Source: Gammaproteobacteria bacterium
GTDB taxonomy: Bacteria; Pseudomonadota; Gammaproteobacteria; Burkholderiales; Nitrosomonadaceae
Direction of reading: 5' to 3'
Length of the DNA: 64,000 nucleotides
Assembly: GCA_015709615.1 (NCBI GenBank)
Contig: CP054179.1
Span: 1,116,001 to 1,180,000 of the forward strand
The notes beneath the pieces are model-generated. The model made no database searches and was not told where the DNA came from. It worked only from the letters and a program-made list of their open reading frames with translations. Both the position numbers and the translations under genes were made by a program. Shown here piece after piece: positions 34,048 through 43,533 of the stretch (within the stretch, counting starts at the first letter, position 1; every line of letters begins with the position of its first letter).

Positions 34048-35463
34048 TCAAGCAATCCTGCACTGCTCATCAATAAAATCTTTCACCGCCTGCACATCCG
34101 CATCCTTCACCACAAACCGCTGCGATAAATCTTCCAGGTTCTCAAAACCCGCCGGGCGTTCCGGTTCGCGTCCGATGGCTTCTTGAATGCTCTCGGCGAA
34201 TTTCGCCGGTAGCGCGGTTTCAAGGCAAATCAGCGGCACGCCGGTTTCGCGGTGCGCTTGGCCGACTTTGAGGCCGTCGGCGGTATGGGTGTCGACCAGC
34301 ACATGGTAGCGTTGGTAGATGTCTCGAATGGTACTGATACGCGCAGCGTGGTTGCTGCTGCCGGAGACGAAGCCATAGTCCTGGATTTTGCCGAATAGCG
34401 GGGTTTGCGATAAGTCGAAAGGTTTGCCTTGATCGACTGCCGACCATAGTTCCTTGACTTGTTGCGCGTTGCGGCCGGTCAGGTCGAAGATAAAGCGCTC
34501 GAAGTTGGAGGCTTTGGAAATATCCATCGACGGGCTGCTGGTGTGTTGGGTTTCCGTGGTGGTGCGCGGACGGTACACGCCGGTGCGGAAAAATTCGTCG
34601 AGCACGTCGTTTTCGTTGGTCGCCAGGATCAAATGTCTGATCGGTAGTCCCATCATACGCGCGACATGACCAGCGCAGATATTACCGAAATTGCCGGACG
34701 GCACCGCGAACGATACTTGCTCGTTGTTATTTTTGGTCGCAGCGAAATAGCCTTTGAAGTAATAAACCACTTGCGCGACGATGCGCGCCCAGTTGATCGA
34801 ATTAACCGTACCGATTCGGTGCGCTTGTTTGAAAGCGTGGTCGTTGCTGACCGCTTTGACGATGTCCTGGCAGTCGTCGAACACGCCGCGAATGGCGATG
34901 TTGAAAATGTTTTTGTCTTGCAATGAGAACATTTGCGCAGTCTGGAAGCGGCTCATTTTTCCGAGCGGCGACAGCATGAACACACGGATGCCGCGCTTGC
35001 CGCGCATCGCGTATTCGGCGCTGGAGCCGGTATCGCCCGAGGTCGCGCCGAGAATGTTCAATTCGTCGCCGGTCTTGGCGAGTTGATACTGAAACAAATT
35101 GCCGAGCAACTGCATCGCGATGTCTTTGAACGCCAGTGTCGGGCCGTTCGACAATCCCAGGATATGCAGCCCCGGTTCCAGCGTTTTCAAAGGTGTGATA
35201 TCCGCACTACCGAAAACTTCGGCAGTGTAGGTCTGATTGATGATGCTGCGTAGATCGTCCGCCGGAATGTCGTCGACAAAACGCGACAATATTTCGAACG
35301 CCAGCGCCGGGTAGCTCAAGCCGCGCCAGGCATTCAGTTCCGCTGCGGAAATTTGGGGATACGCTTCCGGTATCGCCAGTCCGCCATCCGGCGATAAGCC
35401 GCTCAACAGGATTTCAGAAAAGGATTTGGGCGGCATGCCGCCGCGGGTGGAAATATAACGCAT
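34048..35463 (-). CDS. thrC: Threonine synthase
   Basis: The 471-residue PLP enzyme converts O-phosphohomoserine to threonine. I start it at the ATG at 35463 (MRYISTRGGMPPKSFSEILLSGLSPDGGLAIPE), which fits the family and has GAAGAG upstream; the longer frame has no family support. The PLP lysine lies in GPTLAFKDIAMQLLGN, and the phosphate-binding region in ILGATSGDTGSSAEYAM and VPSGNFGNICAGH. Its length is that of the proteobacterial long form. It follows hom with 91 bases between, forming the usual hom-thrC pair. Confidence 0.96.
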   Translation of the reverse strand: MRYISTRGGMPPKSFSEILLSGLSPDGGLAIPEAYPQISAAELNAWRGLSYPALAFEILSRFVDDIPADDLRSIINQTYTAEVFGSADITPLKTLEPGLHILGLSNGPTLAFKDIAMQLLGNLFQYQLAKTGDELNILGATSGDTGSSAEYAMRGKRGIRVFMLSPLGKMSRFQTAQMFSLQDKNIFNIAIRGVFDDCQDIVKAVSNDHAFKQAHRIGTVNSINWARIVAQVVYYFKGYFAATKNNNEQVSFAVPSGNFGNICAGHVARMMGLPIRHLILATNENDVLDEFFRTGVYRPRTTTETQHTSSPSMDISKASNFERFIFDLTGRNAQQVKELWSAVDQGKPFDLSQTPLFGKIQDYGFVSGSSNHAARISTIRDIYQRYHVLVDTHTADGLKVGQAHRETGVPLICLETALPAKFAESIQEAIGREPERPAGFENLEDLSQRFVVKDADVQAVKDFIDEQCRIA

Positions 35464-35554
35464 GGTTTGTCTCTTCAGGTTATGCAGCAGCGAGAGGCCG
35501 GGGATACGGCAAACGCCATCGAAGCAGCTTGCCGTGTTGTCGCCGGATTTCACA

Positions 35555-36868
35555 TTAATTATTCAATTCTTCGATACGCAAGCGGAATACTTTACCGGTG
35601 ACCACCGGTAACGCCTCGATGCGGCTGATGGCTGCGTTGATGTTTTTCTCAACCGTCAAATGGGTCAACATGATGACGCTGACTTGATCGGATTCGTCGC
35701 TTGCCTCTTTTTGCAGCAACGCGCTGATCGAAATATTCTGCTCCGCGACGATGCGCGTGATTTCCGCCATCACGCCGGGTTTGTCGACAACTTGGATGCG
35801 CAGATAATACGAGGTCTCCACGTCTTCCATCGGAATGACTGGCGTGTCGCTGAGCAAATCCGGCTGGAACGACAGCGGTGGCACGCGGTGCATCGGATCG
35901 GCAGTTTGCAAGCGCGTGACGTCGACCAGATCGGCGATCACCGAACTCGCAGTCGGTTCCGCCCCGGCGCCGGCGCCGTAATACAATGTCGCGCCAACCG
36001 CATCGCCCTTGACGACGATGGCGTTCATCACGCCTTCGACGTTGGCAATCAACCTGCGCACCGGAATCAAGGTTGGGTGCACGCGTAATTCGATCCCTTT
36101 CTCAACGCGCTTGGTGATACCGAGCAGTTTAATGCGATACCCCAATTCTTCCGCGTAGCGGATGTCTTCACCGGTCAGCTTGGTAATGCCTTCGATATAC
36201 ACTTTGCTGAATTGCACCGGGATGCCGAACGCAATCGCCGACATCAACGTGATTTTGTGCGCCGCATCGATGCCTTCGATGTCATACGTCGGATCGGCTT
36301 CCGCATAGCCAAGTTTTTGCGCTTGCGCCAGTACCGTTTCAAACGGCAATCCTTTATCGCGCATTTCCGACAAAATGAAGTTTGACGTGCCGTTGATGAT
36401 GCCGGCAATCCAGGTGATGCGATTGGCCGTCAGTCCTTCGCGCAGCGCTTTGATGATCGGAATACCACCGGCCACCGCCGCTTCAAAAGCGACAATCACA
36501 CCTTTGGCGCGCGCTGCGGCGAAAATTTCGGTGCCGTGATTGGCCAGCAGTGCTTTATTCGCCGTCACGACATGCTTGCCGTTGGCGATTGCTTCCAGGA
36601 TCAATTCCTTGGCAATGGTTTGTCCGCCGATCAACTCGACGACAATATCGATATCCGGATTCCGGGTCACTTCATGACCATCGGAAGTAACGATAACACC
36701 GGCATCGGCCAGGCTGCGCGCTCTTTCCTGATTGGTATCGGCAATCATTTTGATAACGATTTCCCGGCCCGCGCGGCGCGCGATTTCCTCGTGATTGCGT
36801 TTAAGAACGGTATACGTGCCTCCACCGACCGTGCCTACACCTAATAAGCCAACATGAATGGGTTTCAT
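35555..36868 (-). CDS. hom: Homoserine dehydrogenase
   Basis: The 437-residue enzyme reduces aspartate semialdehyde to homoserine. The N-terminal nucleotide-binding site is GLLGVGTVGGGTYTVL. The catalytic region contains KALLANHGTEIF, EAAVAGGIPIIKALREGL and GYAEADPTYDIEGIDAAHKI with the active-site Asp/Lys. A C-terminal ACT domain (about 352-430: SYYLRIQVVDKPGVMAEITRIVAEQNISISALLQKE) suggests feedback control by threonine. It is monofunctional, without an aspartokinase domain. In many betaproteobacteria an alaC-like aminotransferase gene lies directly upstream; here the nor operon is in between. Confidence 0.96.
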   Translation of the reverse strand: MKPIHVGLLGVGTVGGGTYTVLKRNHEEIARRAGREIVIKMIADTNQERARSLADAGVIVTSDGHEVTRNPDIDIVVELIGGQTIAKELILEAIANGKHVVTANKALLANHGTEIFAAARAKGVIVAFEAAVAGGIPIIKALREGLTANRITWIAGIINGTSNFILSEMRDKGLPFETVLAQAQKLGYAEADPTYDIEGIDAAHKITLMSAIAFGIPVQFSKVYIEGITKLTGEDIRYAEELGYRIKLLGITKRVEKGIELRVHPTLIPVRRLIANVEGVMNAIVVKGDAVGATLYYGAGAGAEPTASSVIADLVDVTRLQTADPMHRVPPLSFQPDLLSDTPVIPMEDVETSYYLRIQVVDKPGVMAEITRIVAEQNISISALLQKEASDESDQVSVIMLTHLTVEKNINAAISRIEALPVVTGKVFRLRIEELNN

Positions 36869-36984
36869 AAATTTTGGAATAAAAGCAAATTAATAAAGAA
36901 TGACCGAGATTATATACGAGCGCGTCCTCAAGGAATACGCAGCCGGATTGATTCCGTAATTTTATGCGGCTGCTCCATCACTTA

Positions 36985-37104
36985 GGGGTATCCAGAAAAG
37001 GATAACAACAAGTAGCAAAAAGTGCAGTTCACGAGTAATCAATGAGCATTTCGAATCCCATTTCAACGCGGCATGAACGAATCCAGCCGTTTTCCAGAGC
37101 ATGC
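36985..37104 (+). mobile_element. MITE-like element, copy C (decayed)
   Basis: The 120-bp copy begins GGGGTATCCAGAAAAG and ends with GTTTTCCAGAGCATGC. TTA flanks it on both sides (36982-36984 and 37105-37107). The interior still matches copies A and B (GCAGTT.AC...GTAA..AATGAGCATTT.GA and ATTTCAACG.GGCATGA.CGA) but lacks about 20 bases near the left end. It is the oldest-looking copy in the window and sits between hom and norC. Confidence 0.7.
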
Positions 37105-37222
37105 TTAAATAATCTTCCAGCTTCAATAATCGTTGGTCACATTCATATCTGTCTCTATTCTTTGCTTCATTGCATTTCATTCCGGGTATGGGCTAAAATT
37201 GAATCTCAATTCTAGAAATATC

Positions 37223-37236
37223 TCATATCCATATGA
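37223..37236. promoter_or_regulatory. Candidate operator upstream of norC
   Basis: TCATAT and ATATGA form a perfect inverted repeat separated by CC, 68 bases upstream of the norC ATG in an AT-rich stretch. It is placed where an NO-responsive regulator could bind. The sequence is not a clear FNR/NNR (TTGAT-N4-ATCAA) or NsrR site, so the regulator is unassigned. Confidence 0.35.
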
Positions 37237-37303
37237 TAAATATGGACAAATACACTGCCTTTCAAAATGGTCTTTAATTACTACCGCGAGGAAAAAATCA
37301 CAT

Positions 37304-37756
37304 ATGACACAACATCTCACCAAATCAGCCGCACGTAACATTTTTTATGGTGGGTCAATTTTTTTTCTACTGATATTCGCGGCATTGACGGTTCATAGTC
37401 ACTTCTACATGACCACCGTTGCCACGGATGAATCCACGCTGACGGAATCGGTGGCACGCGGGAAGCATGTCTGGGAACGTCACTCGTGCATCAACTGCCA
37501 CTCGCTGCTGGGCGAGGGTGCCTATTTCGCACCCGAACTAGGCAATGTGTGGATTCGCTATGGCGGGCAGCAAAGCCCAGAAGGTGCAAGAGCCGGACTC
37601 AAAGCATGGATGCGTGCGCAACCCACTCGCACCGAAGGACGGCGGCAGATGCCTCAGTTCAACTTATCGGAACAGGAACTCGACGATCTCGTCGACTTCT
37701 TGGAATGGACGAGCCGCATCAATACACTCGGCTGGCCTCCCAGCATTTCCGGGTAA
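37304..37756 (+). CDS. norC: Nitric oxide reductase cytochrome c subunit
   Basis: With the ATG at 37304 (MTQHLTKSAARNIFYGGS, preceded by GAGG) the product is 150 residues, the usual NorC size. One N-terminal membrane helix (about 13-32) anchors a periplasmic c-type domain with CINCH at 62-66 and the probable sixth ligand Met116 in RRQMPQF. The context HSCINCHSLLGEGAYFAPELGNV is characteristic of NorC. It receives electrons from a periplasmic cytochrome and passes them to NorB. It is the first gene of norCBQD. Confidence 0.95.
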   Translation: MTQHLTKSAARNIFYGGSIFFLLIFAALTVHSHFYMTTVATDESTLTESVARGKHVWERHSCINCHSLLGEGAYFAPELGNVWIRYGGQQSPEGARAGLKAWMRAQPTRTEGRRQMPQFNLSEQELDDLVDFLEWTSRINTLGWPPSISG

Positions 37757-37956
37757 TCGCATCTAAGATATTCACTCAAAATGAGAAAGCGCTGAATAGC
37801 GCATCAAGCAAGACAATACAAAACAGTGAAGTGCGGGAAATATAGCCGATCCAGACGATAGGAAAATTTCCATCATCAGCGATCTTAACAGATCTCTTGT
37901 GCAAACAATTATTTACGCCACTTTCACTCATCACGGTCCACACTGGAGACATACCC
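37757..37956. other. norC-norB spacer
   Basis: This 200-base gap is longer than usual inside a nor operon. I see no gene. It could hold an internal promoter or a processing site for differential norC/norB expression, but nothing specific is visible. Confidence 0.35.
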
Positions 37957-39300
37957 ATGAAGTATCAGACTCAGGCACTGGCTTACCCTTATTTTGTCGC
38001 CGCACTGGCCATTTTCCTGCTGCAAATCCTGGCAGGTGTTCTGGCCGGTTCGATTTACGTATTCCCCAATCTCTTGTCAGAAACCGCGCCATTCCATATC
38101 CTGCGCATGATCCATACCAATGCGCTGCTGATCTGGTTGTTGCTGGGTTATTTTGGCGCCAGCTATTTCCTGATACCGGAGGAAAGCGAGCGGGAAATCC
38201 ACAGTCCGAAACTGGCTTGGCTGCAACTCGGCATTTTCGTCTTTGCCGCGCTGGCGGCAGTTGCCGGTTATCTCTCGGGCGTACACGAAGGCCGGGAGTT
38301 CCTGGAACAACCTTTCTGGATCAAGATCCTGATGGTCATTGCATTCCTGATTTTCATCTACAACGTCACCATGACAGTGCTGCAAGGCCGCAAAACCGTG
38401 GTGTCGATCGTTTTGCTGCTGGGACTGTGGGGAGCGGCCCTGTTCTTCATGTTCGCCTTCTATAATCCGGACAACCTCGCCGTGGACAAATTGTACTGGT
38501 GGTGGGTGGTGCATGTGTGGGTCGAGGGGGTCTGGGAGCTGATCATGTCGGCCATGTTGGCTTTTCTGCTGATCAAGATGACCGGAGTCGACCGTGAAGT
38601 GATTGAAAAATGGTTGTATATCATCGTCGGCTTTTCGCTGTTCAGCGGATTACTGGGAACCGGGCACCACTATTACTGGATCGGCGCGCCGGAATACTGG
38701 CACTGGATCGGCATCGTCTTTTCTTTCTTCGAAGTCGTGCCGTTTTTCGCCATGATTCTGTGGTCGTTCTATCTGGTCCGCAAGAGTGGCCGCAATCACC
38801 CCAACAAGGCCGCGCTGCTGTGGAGCCTGGGTTGTCCGATCATGGCATTCGTCGGCGCCGGATTGCTCGGACTGATGCACAGTTTTCCATCGATCAATTT
38901 TTACACGCACGGTACGCAATTGACAGCGGCGCATGGGCATCTGGCGTTTTATGGCGCTTATGTCATGCTGAATCTGGCCTTTTTCACCTATGCCATGCCC
39001 GCTCTACGCAATGTGCAGCCATACAATCAGAATCTGAATATCTGGAGTTTTTGGCTCATGAATGCCGCCATGATCGGCATCACGTTCGCCCTGCTGTTTG
39101 CGGGTATCCTGCAAACGCATCTGCAACGTGTGATGAATATGGGTTACATGCAAGTGCAGTCGCAACTCGAACTGTTTTACTGGTTGCGCCTGGGTGCCGG
39201 GGTGTTTTTCATTCTTGGCGCATTGATGTTCATCTATTCAATGCTGGGATCTGTCCGTGAAGCATCGGCCACCGGCAAGTACGCGCAGCATAACGCCTAA
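37957..39300 (+). CDS. norB: Nitric oxide reductase large subunit
   Basis: The 447-residue protein starts at the ATG at 37957 (MKYQTQALAYPYF, preceded by GGAGA). It has about 12 membrane helices and reduces two NO to N2O. Metal ligands of the heme-copper-oxidase-like fold are visible. His53 in LRMIHTNALLIW is a heme ligand. HVWVEGVWE near 186 and GTGHHYYW near 236 supply the non-heme iron histidines and a glutamate. The pair in HGTQLTAAHGHLAFYG near 325 binds the hemes. It has no N-terminal quinol-oxidising extension and pairs with NorC, so it is the cNOR type. Its stop overlaps the norQ start as TAATG. Confidence 0.96.
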   Translation: MKYQTQALAYPYFVAALAIFLLQILAGVLAGSIYVFPNLLSETAPFHILRMIHTNALLIWLLLGYFGASYFLIPEESEREIHSPKLAWLQLGIFVFAALAAVAGYLSGVHEGREFLEQPFWIKILMVIAFLIFIYNVTMTVLQGRKTVVSIVLLLGLWGAALFFMFAFYNPDNLAVDKLYWWWVVHVWVEGVWELIMSAMLAFLLIKMTGVDREVIEKWLYIIVGFSLFSGLLGTGHHYYWIGAPEYWHWIGIVFSFFEVVPFFAMILWSFYLVRKSGRNHPNKAALLWSLGCPIMAFVGAGLLGLMHSFPSINFYTHGTQLTAAHGHLAFYGAYVMLNLAFFTYAMPALRNVQPYNQNLNIWSFWLMNAAMIGITFALLFAGILQTHLQRVMNMGYMQVQSQLELFYWLRLGAGVFFILGALMFIYSMLGSVREASATGKYAQHNA

Positions 39301-40133
39301 TGACAAACGATCCGGTACTATTTACGGCAGCAGGCGCAACACCGGTTCAATCCGCCACGGAAATTCCTTTCTATCACGAAACCGGCAATGAATGCGCCCT
39401 GTTTACGGCTGCCTACCGCGAAGGGTTGCCGCTGCTGCTCAAGGGCCCCACCGGCTGCGGCAAGACCCGGTTCGTCGCCCACATGGCAGCTCGTCTCGGG
39501 CGGTCGCTCCATACCGTCTCGTGCCACGACGATCTGACCGCAGCCGATCTGACCGGACGGTATTTGTTGCAGGGTGGCGAAACAAAATGGCTGGATGGCC
39601 CGCTGACCCGCGCCGTGCGCGAAGGCGGCATCTGTTATTTGGATGAGATCGTCGAAGCGCGCAAGGATGTCACGGTTGTGCTGCACCCATTGACAGACGA
39701 CCGCCGGGTTCTGCCGCTGGAGCGTACCGGCGAATTTCTGCAGGCGCCGGACGGATTCATGCTGATCGTATCGTACAACCCCGGTTACCAGAATATCCTG
39801 AAATCGCTAAAACCCAGCACACGGCAACGTTTTGTCTCGATCAGCTTCGATTTTCCCGCACCCGATATCGAAACCCGGATCGTCGCCACCGAAAGCGGCC
39901 TGGCGGAACAACAGTGCCGTCCGCTGGTCAATCTGGCGCAACGCATCCGCGCACTGAAGGACATCGATCTGGAGGAAGTCGTATCCACGCGGCTGCTGGT
40001 GTATTGCGCTACATTGCTGAAAAATGGCTTCGATCCCTATCAAGCGGCACAAGCCACGATGATCGAGCCGCTCTGCGATGACGATGACGTCAAGCAGGGA
40101 TTGCTGGCGCTGGTGCGCGCCACCTTCGGTTAG
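39300..40133 (+). CDS. norQ: NorQ, MoxR-type AAA+ ATPase for NOR activation
   Basis: The 277-residue protein is a MoxR-family AAA+ ATPase. The Walker A motif is GPTGCGKTRFVAHMA near residue 52, and Walker B is GICYLDEIVEA near 112. The second region includes MLIVSYNPGYQNILKSLKPSTRQRF, which is typical of NorQ/CbbQ. It is cytoplasmic and works with the von Willebrand protein NorD to insert the non-heme iron in NorB. It overlaps norB by one base and is followed by norD after 2 bases. Confidence 0.95.
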   Translation: MTNDPVLFTAAGATPVQSATEIPFYHETGNECALFTAAYREGLPLLLKGPTGCGKTRFVAHMAARLGRSLHTVSCHDDLTAADLTGRYLLQGGETKWLDGPLTRAVREGGICYLDEIVEARKDVTVVLHPLTDDRRVLPLERTGEFLQAPDGFMLIVSYNPGYQNILKSLKPSTRQRFVSISFDFPAPDIETRIVATESGLAEQQCRPLVNLAQRIRALKDIDLEEVVSTRLLVYCATLLKNGFDPYQAAQATMIEPLCDDDDVKQGLLALVRATFG

Positions 40134-40135
40134 CC

Positions 40136-42103
40136 ATGCACTGGCTGGAATTCACCGAGCTGGAGGAACAGGCAGGCCGCTTCTGGCACCGAATCGCCGG
40201 TGCGGCTGCAAGCTACCCGCATTATCCGCAGGCAGCCGTATCGCTGGACCGGGTACGCCCGGCTCTGGGGGTTTTCTTTCGCGGACTGGGCGGTGCTACC
40301 GGTATCGTCATCCAGAGCGGATCCCCGCAGTCGTCCGGACATCGCTTGACATGGCGTCAGCGGCTGGGCCTGATGCAGGAATCGCTGACGCACATCGATT
40401 GCGATACACAACGCATGCTGCTGCCTGCGTCGCTGGCCTATTTTCCGGATCCGGATCTAAACCGGCTGCACTATTTCTGGCTGGCGGCATTCTTCGCCAC
40501 GGCACGCGACTTTCCGTATCATCCGGATGTCACCGCTGCGGTTGAACAGACCCGCACCGATCCACTACAAAACGATCTGGCTTTCCTGCACCGGTCATAC
40601 CGGATCAGCTCGGCAGCATGCCAGCATCATCCCGGTCTGCTCCCTGTCTATCAAAGATTGTGCAGCGCCATGCTTGCGCAACGGCCGCACCGGTCGCTTC
40701 CGAAGCAGGAACAGACGATCGAAGACGTGATCCGGACGATGCTCGGTCAAACCGCTTGCTCCCAAGAAACCGGCGCCTGTTGGCGTGCTCTGCAACAAGA
40801 TATTCCTGATTTTTCATCGTGGCAGGCCGGAAGGCACTATCGAACTTTTCTGCCGGTGCCGCTTTGGGGCAGCATGCACACCGACCAAGTAGCCGGTAGC
40901 ACCGAACCCTATGGATCCGAAAAATCTGCCAGCAACAGCGAGGAAACGCATGTTCCGCAATACAAAAAACCAACCCGACGGCACAATCAGGATCAAAGTC
41001 GGCGCGACGATCCCCTTTTGTTGAACCGCTTCGAAAAACTGTTGAGCTGGTCGGAAATGGTCAATGTCAACCGGCCTGTCGAAGATGATGACGAACAATC
41101 CGCAAAAGCAGCCGCACAAGCGATTGAAACCATCACGTTGAGCCTGCACGAGCAGCAGGCGGCCACGCAACTCAAGTTCGATCTGGATCTCTCCCCGGAC
41201 GATGTGAATCCGCAAGTACTGATGGGCGAGTTCACCTACCCGGAGTGGAACTTCAAGCGCATGCAATATCACCCGCGGCAATGCCAAGTGATCTTTCAGC
41301 GGGCGCAACCTGGCCATGAATTATGGACACCCGGCCAGCAAACCCGGAAACGCTTGCGCCAGATCCACCGCCAGTTCGAAACTTTGCTACCCAAGCGGGA
41401 AGTGCTGCGCGGCCAGTACGACGGTGCTGAGCTAGACATGGACGCGCTGGTACGATCACGCTGTGATTTTCTGGCGACCGGCCATCATTCCGACGGTGTG
41501 TATCGCAACACTCGTCAGCAGGCGCGCGATCTGAGCGTTGCCATACTGATGGATGTTTCGTTGTCCACGGATAGCTGGATCGATGGCCGCCGCATCCTCG
41601 ATATCGAAAAGGAAGCGTTAATTGCCTTGGCATCCGGATTGGCCGCTTGCCGCGATACCTTTGCGATCTATACATTCACGTCACGCAAAAAAGGCTACGT
41701 GCGCGTCACTGAAGTCAAGCATTTCGATGAATCATACGATTCGCAGGTTTTGCAGCGCATCGCCGCTCTTCGCCCCGGCTATTACACCCGCATGGGCGCC
41801 GCGCTGCGGCATGTGCGGCAACTGCTGAACCAGCGGCCGGAACGTCATCGCCTGATCCTGTTGTTGACCGATGGCAAACCCAACGATCTGGATTATTATG
41901 AAGGCCGCTATGGCATTGAGGATACTCGGCAAGCCATACTGGAAGCCCGGCACAGCGGTTTATCGGTTTTTGGTATTACGATTGACAGCGAGGCGCAGGA
42001 CTATTTTCCCTTTTTGTTCGGCAGAGGTGGCTACGCCATCGTATCCCGGCCCGACCGGCTAGCGCATTTGTTGCCGGCTATTTATCGGCAACTTATTCGT
42101 TGA
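40136..42103 (+). CDS. norD: NorD, von Willebrand factor A protein for NOR activation
   Basis: The 655-residue cytoplasmic protein ends in a von Willebrand factor A domain (about 465-650). Its metal-ion-dependent adhesion site is AILMDVSLSTDSW (DxSxS), and LILLLTDGKPNDLDYYEG supplies the later acidic residue. The N-terminal two thirds is the NorD-specific region. Before the VWA domain lies the typical segment DMDALVRSRCDF. It partners NorQ in activating nitric oxide reductase. It ends 17 bases from the end of the convergent alaC gene. Confidence 0.94.
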   Translation: MHWLEFTELEEQAGRFWHRIAGAAASYPHYPQAAVSLDRVRPALGVFFRGLGGATGIVIQSGSPQSSGHRLTWRQRLGLMQESLTHIDCDTQRMLLPASLAYFPDPDLNRLHYFWLAAFFATARDFPYHPDVTAAVEQTRTDPLQNDLAFLHRSYRISSAACQHHPGLLPVYQRLCSAMLAQRPHRSLPKQEQTIEDVIRTMLGQTACSQETGACWRALQQDIPDFSSWQAGRHYRTFLPVPLWGSMHTDQVAGSTEPYGSEKSASNSEETHVPQYKKPTRRHNQDQSRRDDPLLLNRFEKLLSWSEMVNVNRPVEDDDEQSAKAAAQAIETITLSLHEQQAATQLKFDLDLSPDDVNPQVLMGEFTYPEWNFKRMQYHPRQCQVIFQRAQPGHELWTPGQQTRKRLRQIHRQFETLLPKREVLRGQYDGAELDMDALVRSRCDFLATGHHSDGVYRNTRQQARDLSVAILMDVSLSTDSWIDGRRILDIEKEALIALASGLAACRDTFAIYTFTSRKKGYVRVTEVKHFDESYDSQVLQRIAALRPGYYTRMGAALRHVRQLLNQRPERHRLILLLTDGKPNDLDYYEGRYGIEDTRQAILEARHSGLSVFGITIDSEAQDYFPFLFGRGGYAIVSRPDRLAHLLPAIYRQLIR

Positions 42104-42120
42104 ACAATCCCTTTAGATTT

Positions 42121-43350
42121 TCAGTTGGTGCCGTGCCGCTTGCGATAGCGCTGCAAATAATACGCAATGCGTCCAACCGCTTCGGTCAGGTCATCGACAT
42201 TCGGCAGGAACACGACGCGGAAATGATCCGGATTCATCCAGTTGAAACCGGTTCCTTGTACTAAAAGCACTTTCTCTTCCAGCAGAAGATCGAGCACGAA
42301 TTGTTGATCGTCCTCGATCGGATAAACTTCCGGATCCAGCCGCGGAAATAAATACAGCGCCGATCGCGGCTTGACGCAGGAAACACCGGGAATATCGGTC
42401 AACAGCTTCCATGCGACATCGCGTTGCTTCATCAGCCGCCCGGTCGGCATGGTCAGATCGTAAATGCTTTGATATCCACCCAGTGCGGTTTGAATCCCGA
42501 ATTGCGACGGTACGTTGGCGCACAGTCGCATTGAAGCCAGCATGTTTAATCCGGCGATATAATCGCGGGCATGGGTTTTCTCGCCGGAGACCACAGCCCA
42601 ACCGGAACGGAAACCGGCGGCGCGGTAATTTTTCGATAGCCCGTTGAATGTAACGAACAGCACATCATCGGCCAATGAAGCGATCGAAGTGTGCGTAGCT
42701 TCGTCATACAGAATTTTGTCATAAATTTCGTCGGCGTAAATGATCAGTTGATGTTGACGGGCAATTTCAATGATCTCCAGCAGCAATTCCTTCGGATAAA
42801 GCGCACCGGTCGGATTGTTGGGATTGATGATGACGATGGCGCGTGTTCTGGAATTGATCTTAGCCCGAATATCGTCGAGATCGGGTAACCAGCCCGATGC
42901 TTCGTCGCACACGTAATGCCGCGCCGTACCGCCGGACAGCACAACCGCGGCCGTCCACAACGGATAATCCGGCATCGGTATCAAGACTTCGTCACCATTA
43001 TCCAACAGCGCCTGCATCGTCAATACGACCAGTTCAGATACGCCGTTACCGATAAAAATATCATCCAACTGAACGCTCTTGATCTGCTTTTCCTGGGTGT
43101 AATGCATAATCGCCTTGCGCGCTGCGAACAAGCCTTTGGAATCGCAATATCCCGAAGCATCCGACAGATTGCGGATGACATCCTGCAAAATCTCTTCCGG
43201 CACATCAAACCCGAAGGTTGCCGGATTACCGATGTTCAGTTTGATAATGTGATGACCTTCCTCCTCCATTTGCTTGGCGCGCTCCATCACCGGACCGCGA
43301 ATGTCATAACACACATTGGTTAATTTGCTGGATTTTAGAATTGGGCGCAT
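42121..43350 (-). CDS. alaC: Alanine/aspartate-type aminotransferase (AlaC-like)
   Basis: The product is 409 residues from the ATG at 43350 (MRPILKSSKLTNVCYDIRGPVMERAKQMEEEG); an ATG nine bases upstream is also possible. This is a fold-type I PLP aminotransferase. The PLP lysine is in FNGLSKNYRAAGFRSGW, and the substrate-binding region is INPNNPTGALYPKELL. The family makes alanine from pyruvate and glutamate. In related bacteria the gene is often next to hom and thrC; here it is separated from hom by the nor operon. Confidence 0.88.
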   Translation of the reverse strand: MRPILKSSKLTNVCYDIRGPVMERAKQMEEEGHHIIKLNIGNPATFGFDVPEEILQDVIRNLSDASGYCDSKGLFAARKAIMHYTQEKQIKSVQLDDIFIGNGVSELVVLTMQALLDNGDEVLIPMPDYPLWTAAVVLSGGTARHYVCDEASGWLPDLDDIRAKINSRTRAIVIINPNNPTGALYPKELLLEIIEIARQHQLIIYADEIYDKILYDEATHTSIASLADDVLFVTFNGLSKNYRAAGFRSGWAVVSGEKTHARDYIAGLNMLASMRLCANVPSQFGIQTALGGYQSIYDLTMPTGRLMKQRDVAWKLLTDIPGVSCVKPRSALYLFPRLDPEVYPIEDDQQFVLDLLLEEKVLLVQGTGFNWMNPDHFRVVFLPNVDDLTEAVGRIAYYLQRYRKRHGTN

Positions 43351-43533
43351 GATAAGCAAAAAGGGATTGGGGAGCGGAAAGTGTCAAAACCTTGCAACAC
43401 TGTTATCTTTCAAGTAATCAGTACACTATTATATAGATTATCGCCGCAATTCCTTACATGAAATATACAGCTTTTTACATTCGAGTTTGGCTTTATGCCA
43501 TCGGTTACTCACGAAAACCAGTCGATGGGAGAA

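Larger units (their letters stand above)
36869..37303. other. Intergenic region between hom and norC
   Basis: This 435-base divergent spacer holds the decayed MITE copy C and, closer to norC, an AT-rich probable promoter region with a perfect 6-bp inverted repeat (listed separately). A longer reading frame that would extend norC upstream to 37133 has no family support. Confidence 0.6.

Noticed and set aside
37133..37303. N-terminal extension of norC
   Set aside because: The extra 57 residues lack family similarity, whereas the ATG at 37304 has a ribosome-binding site and gives the normal NorC length.
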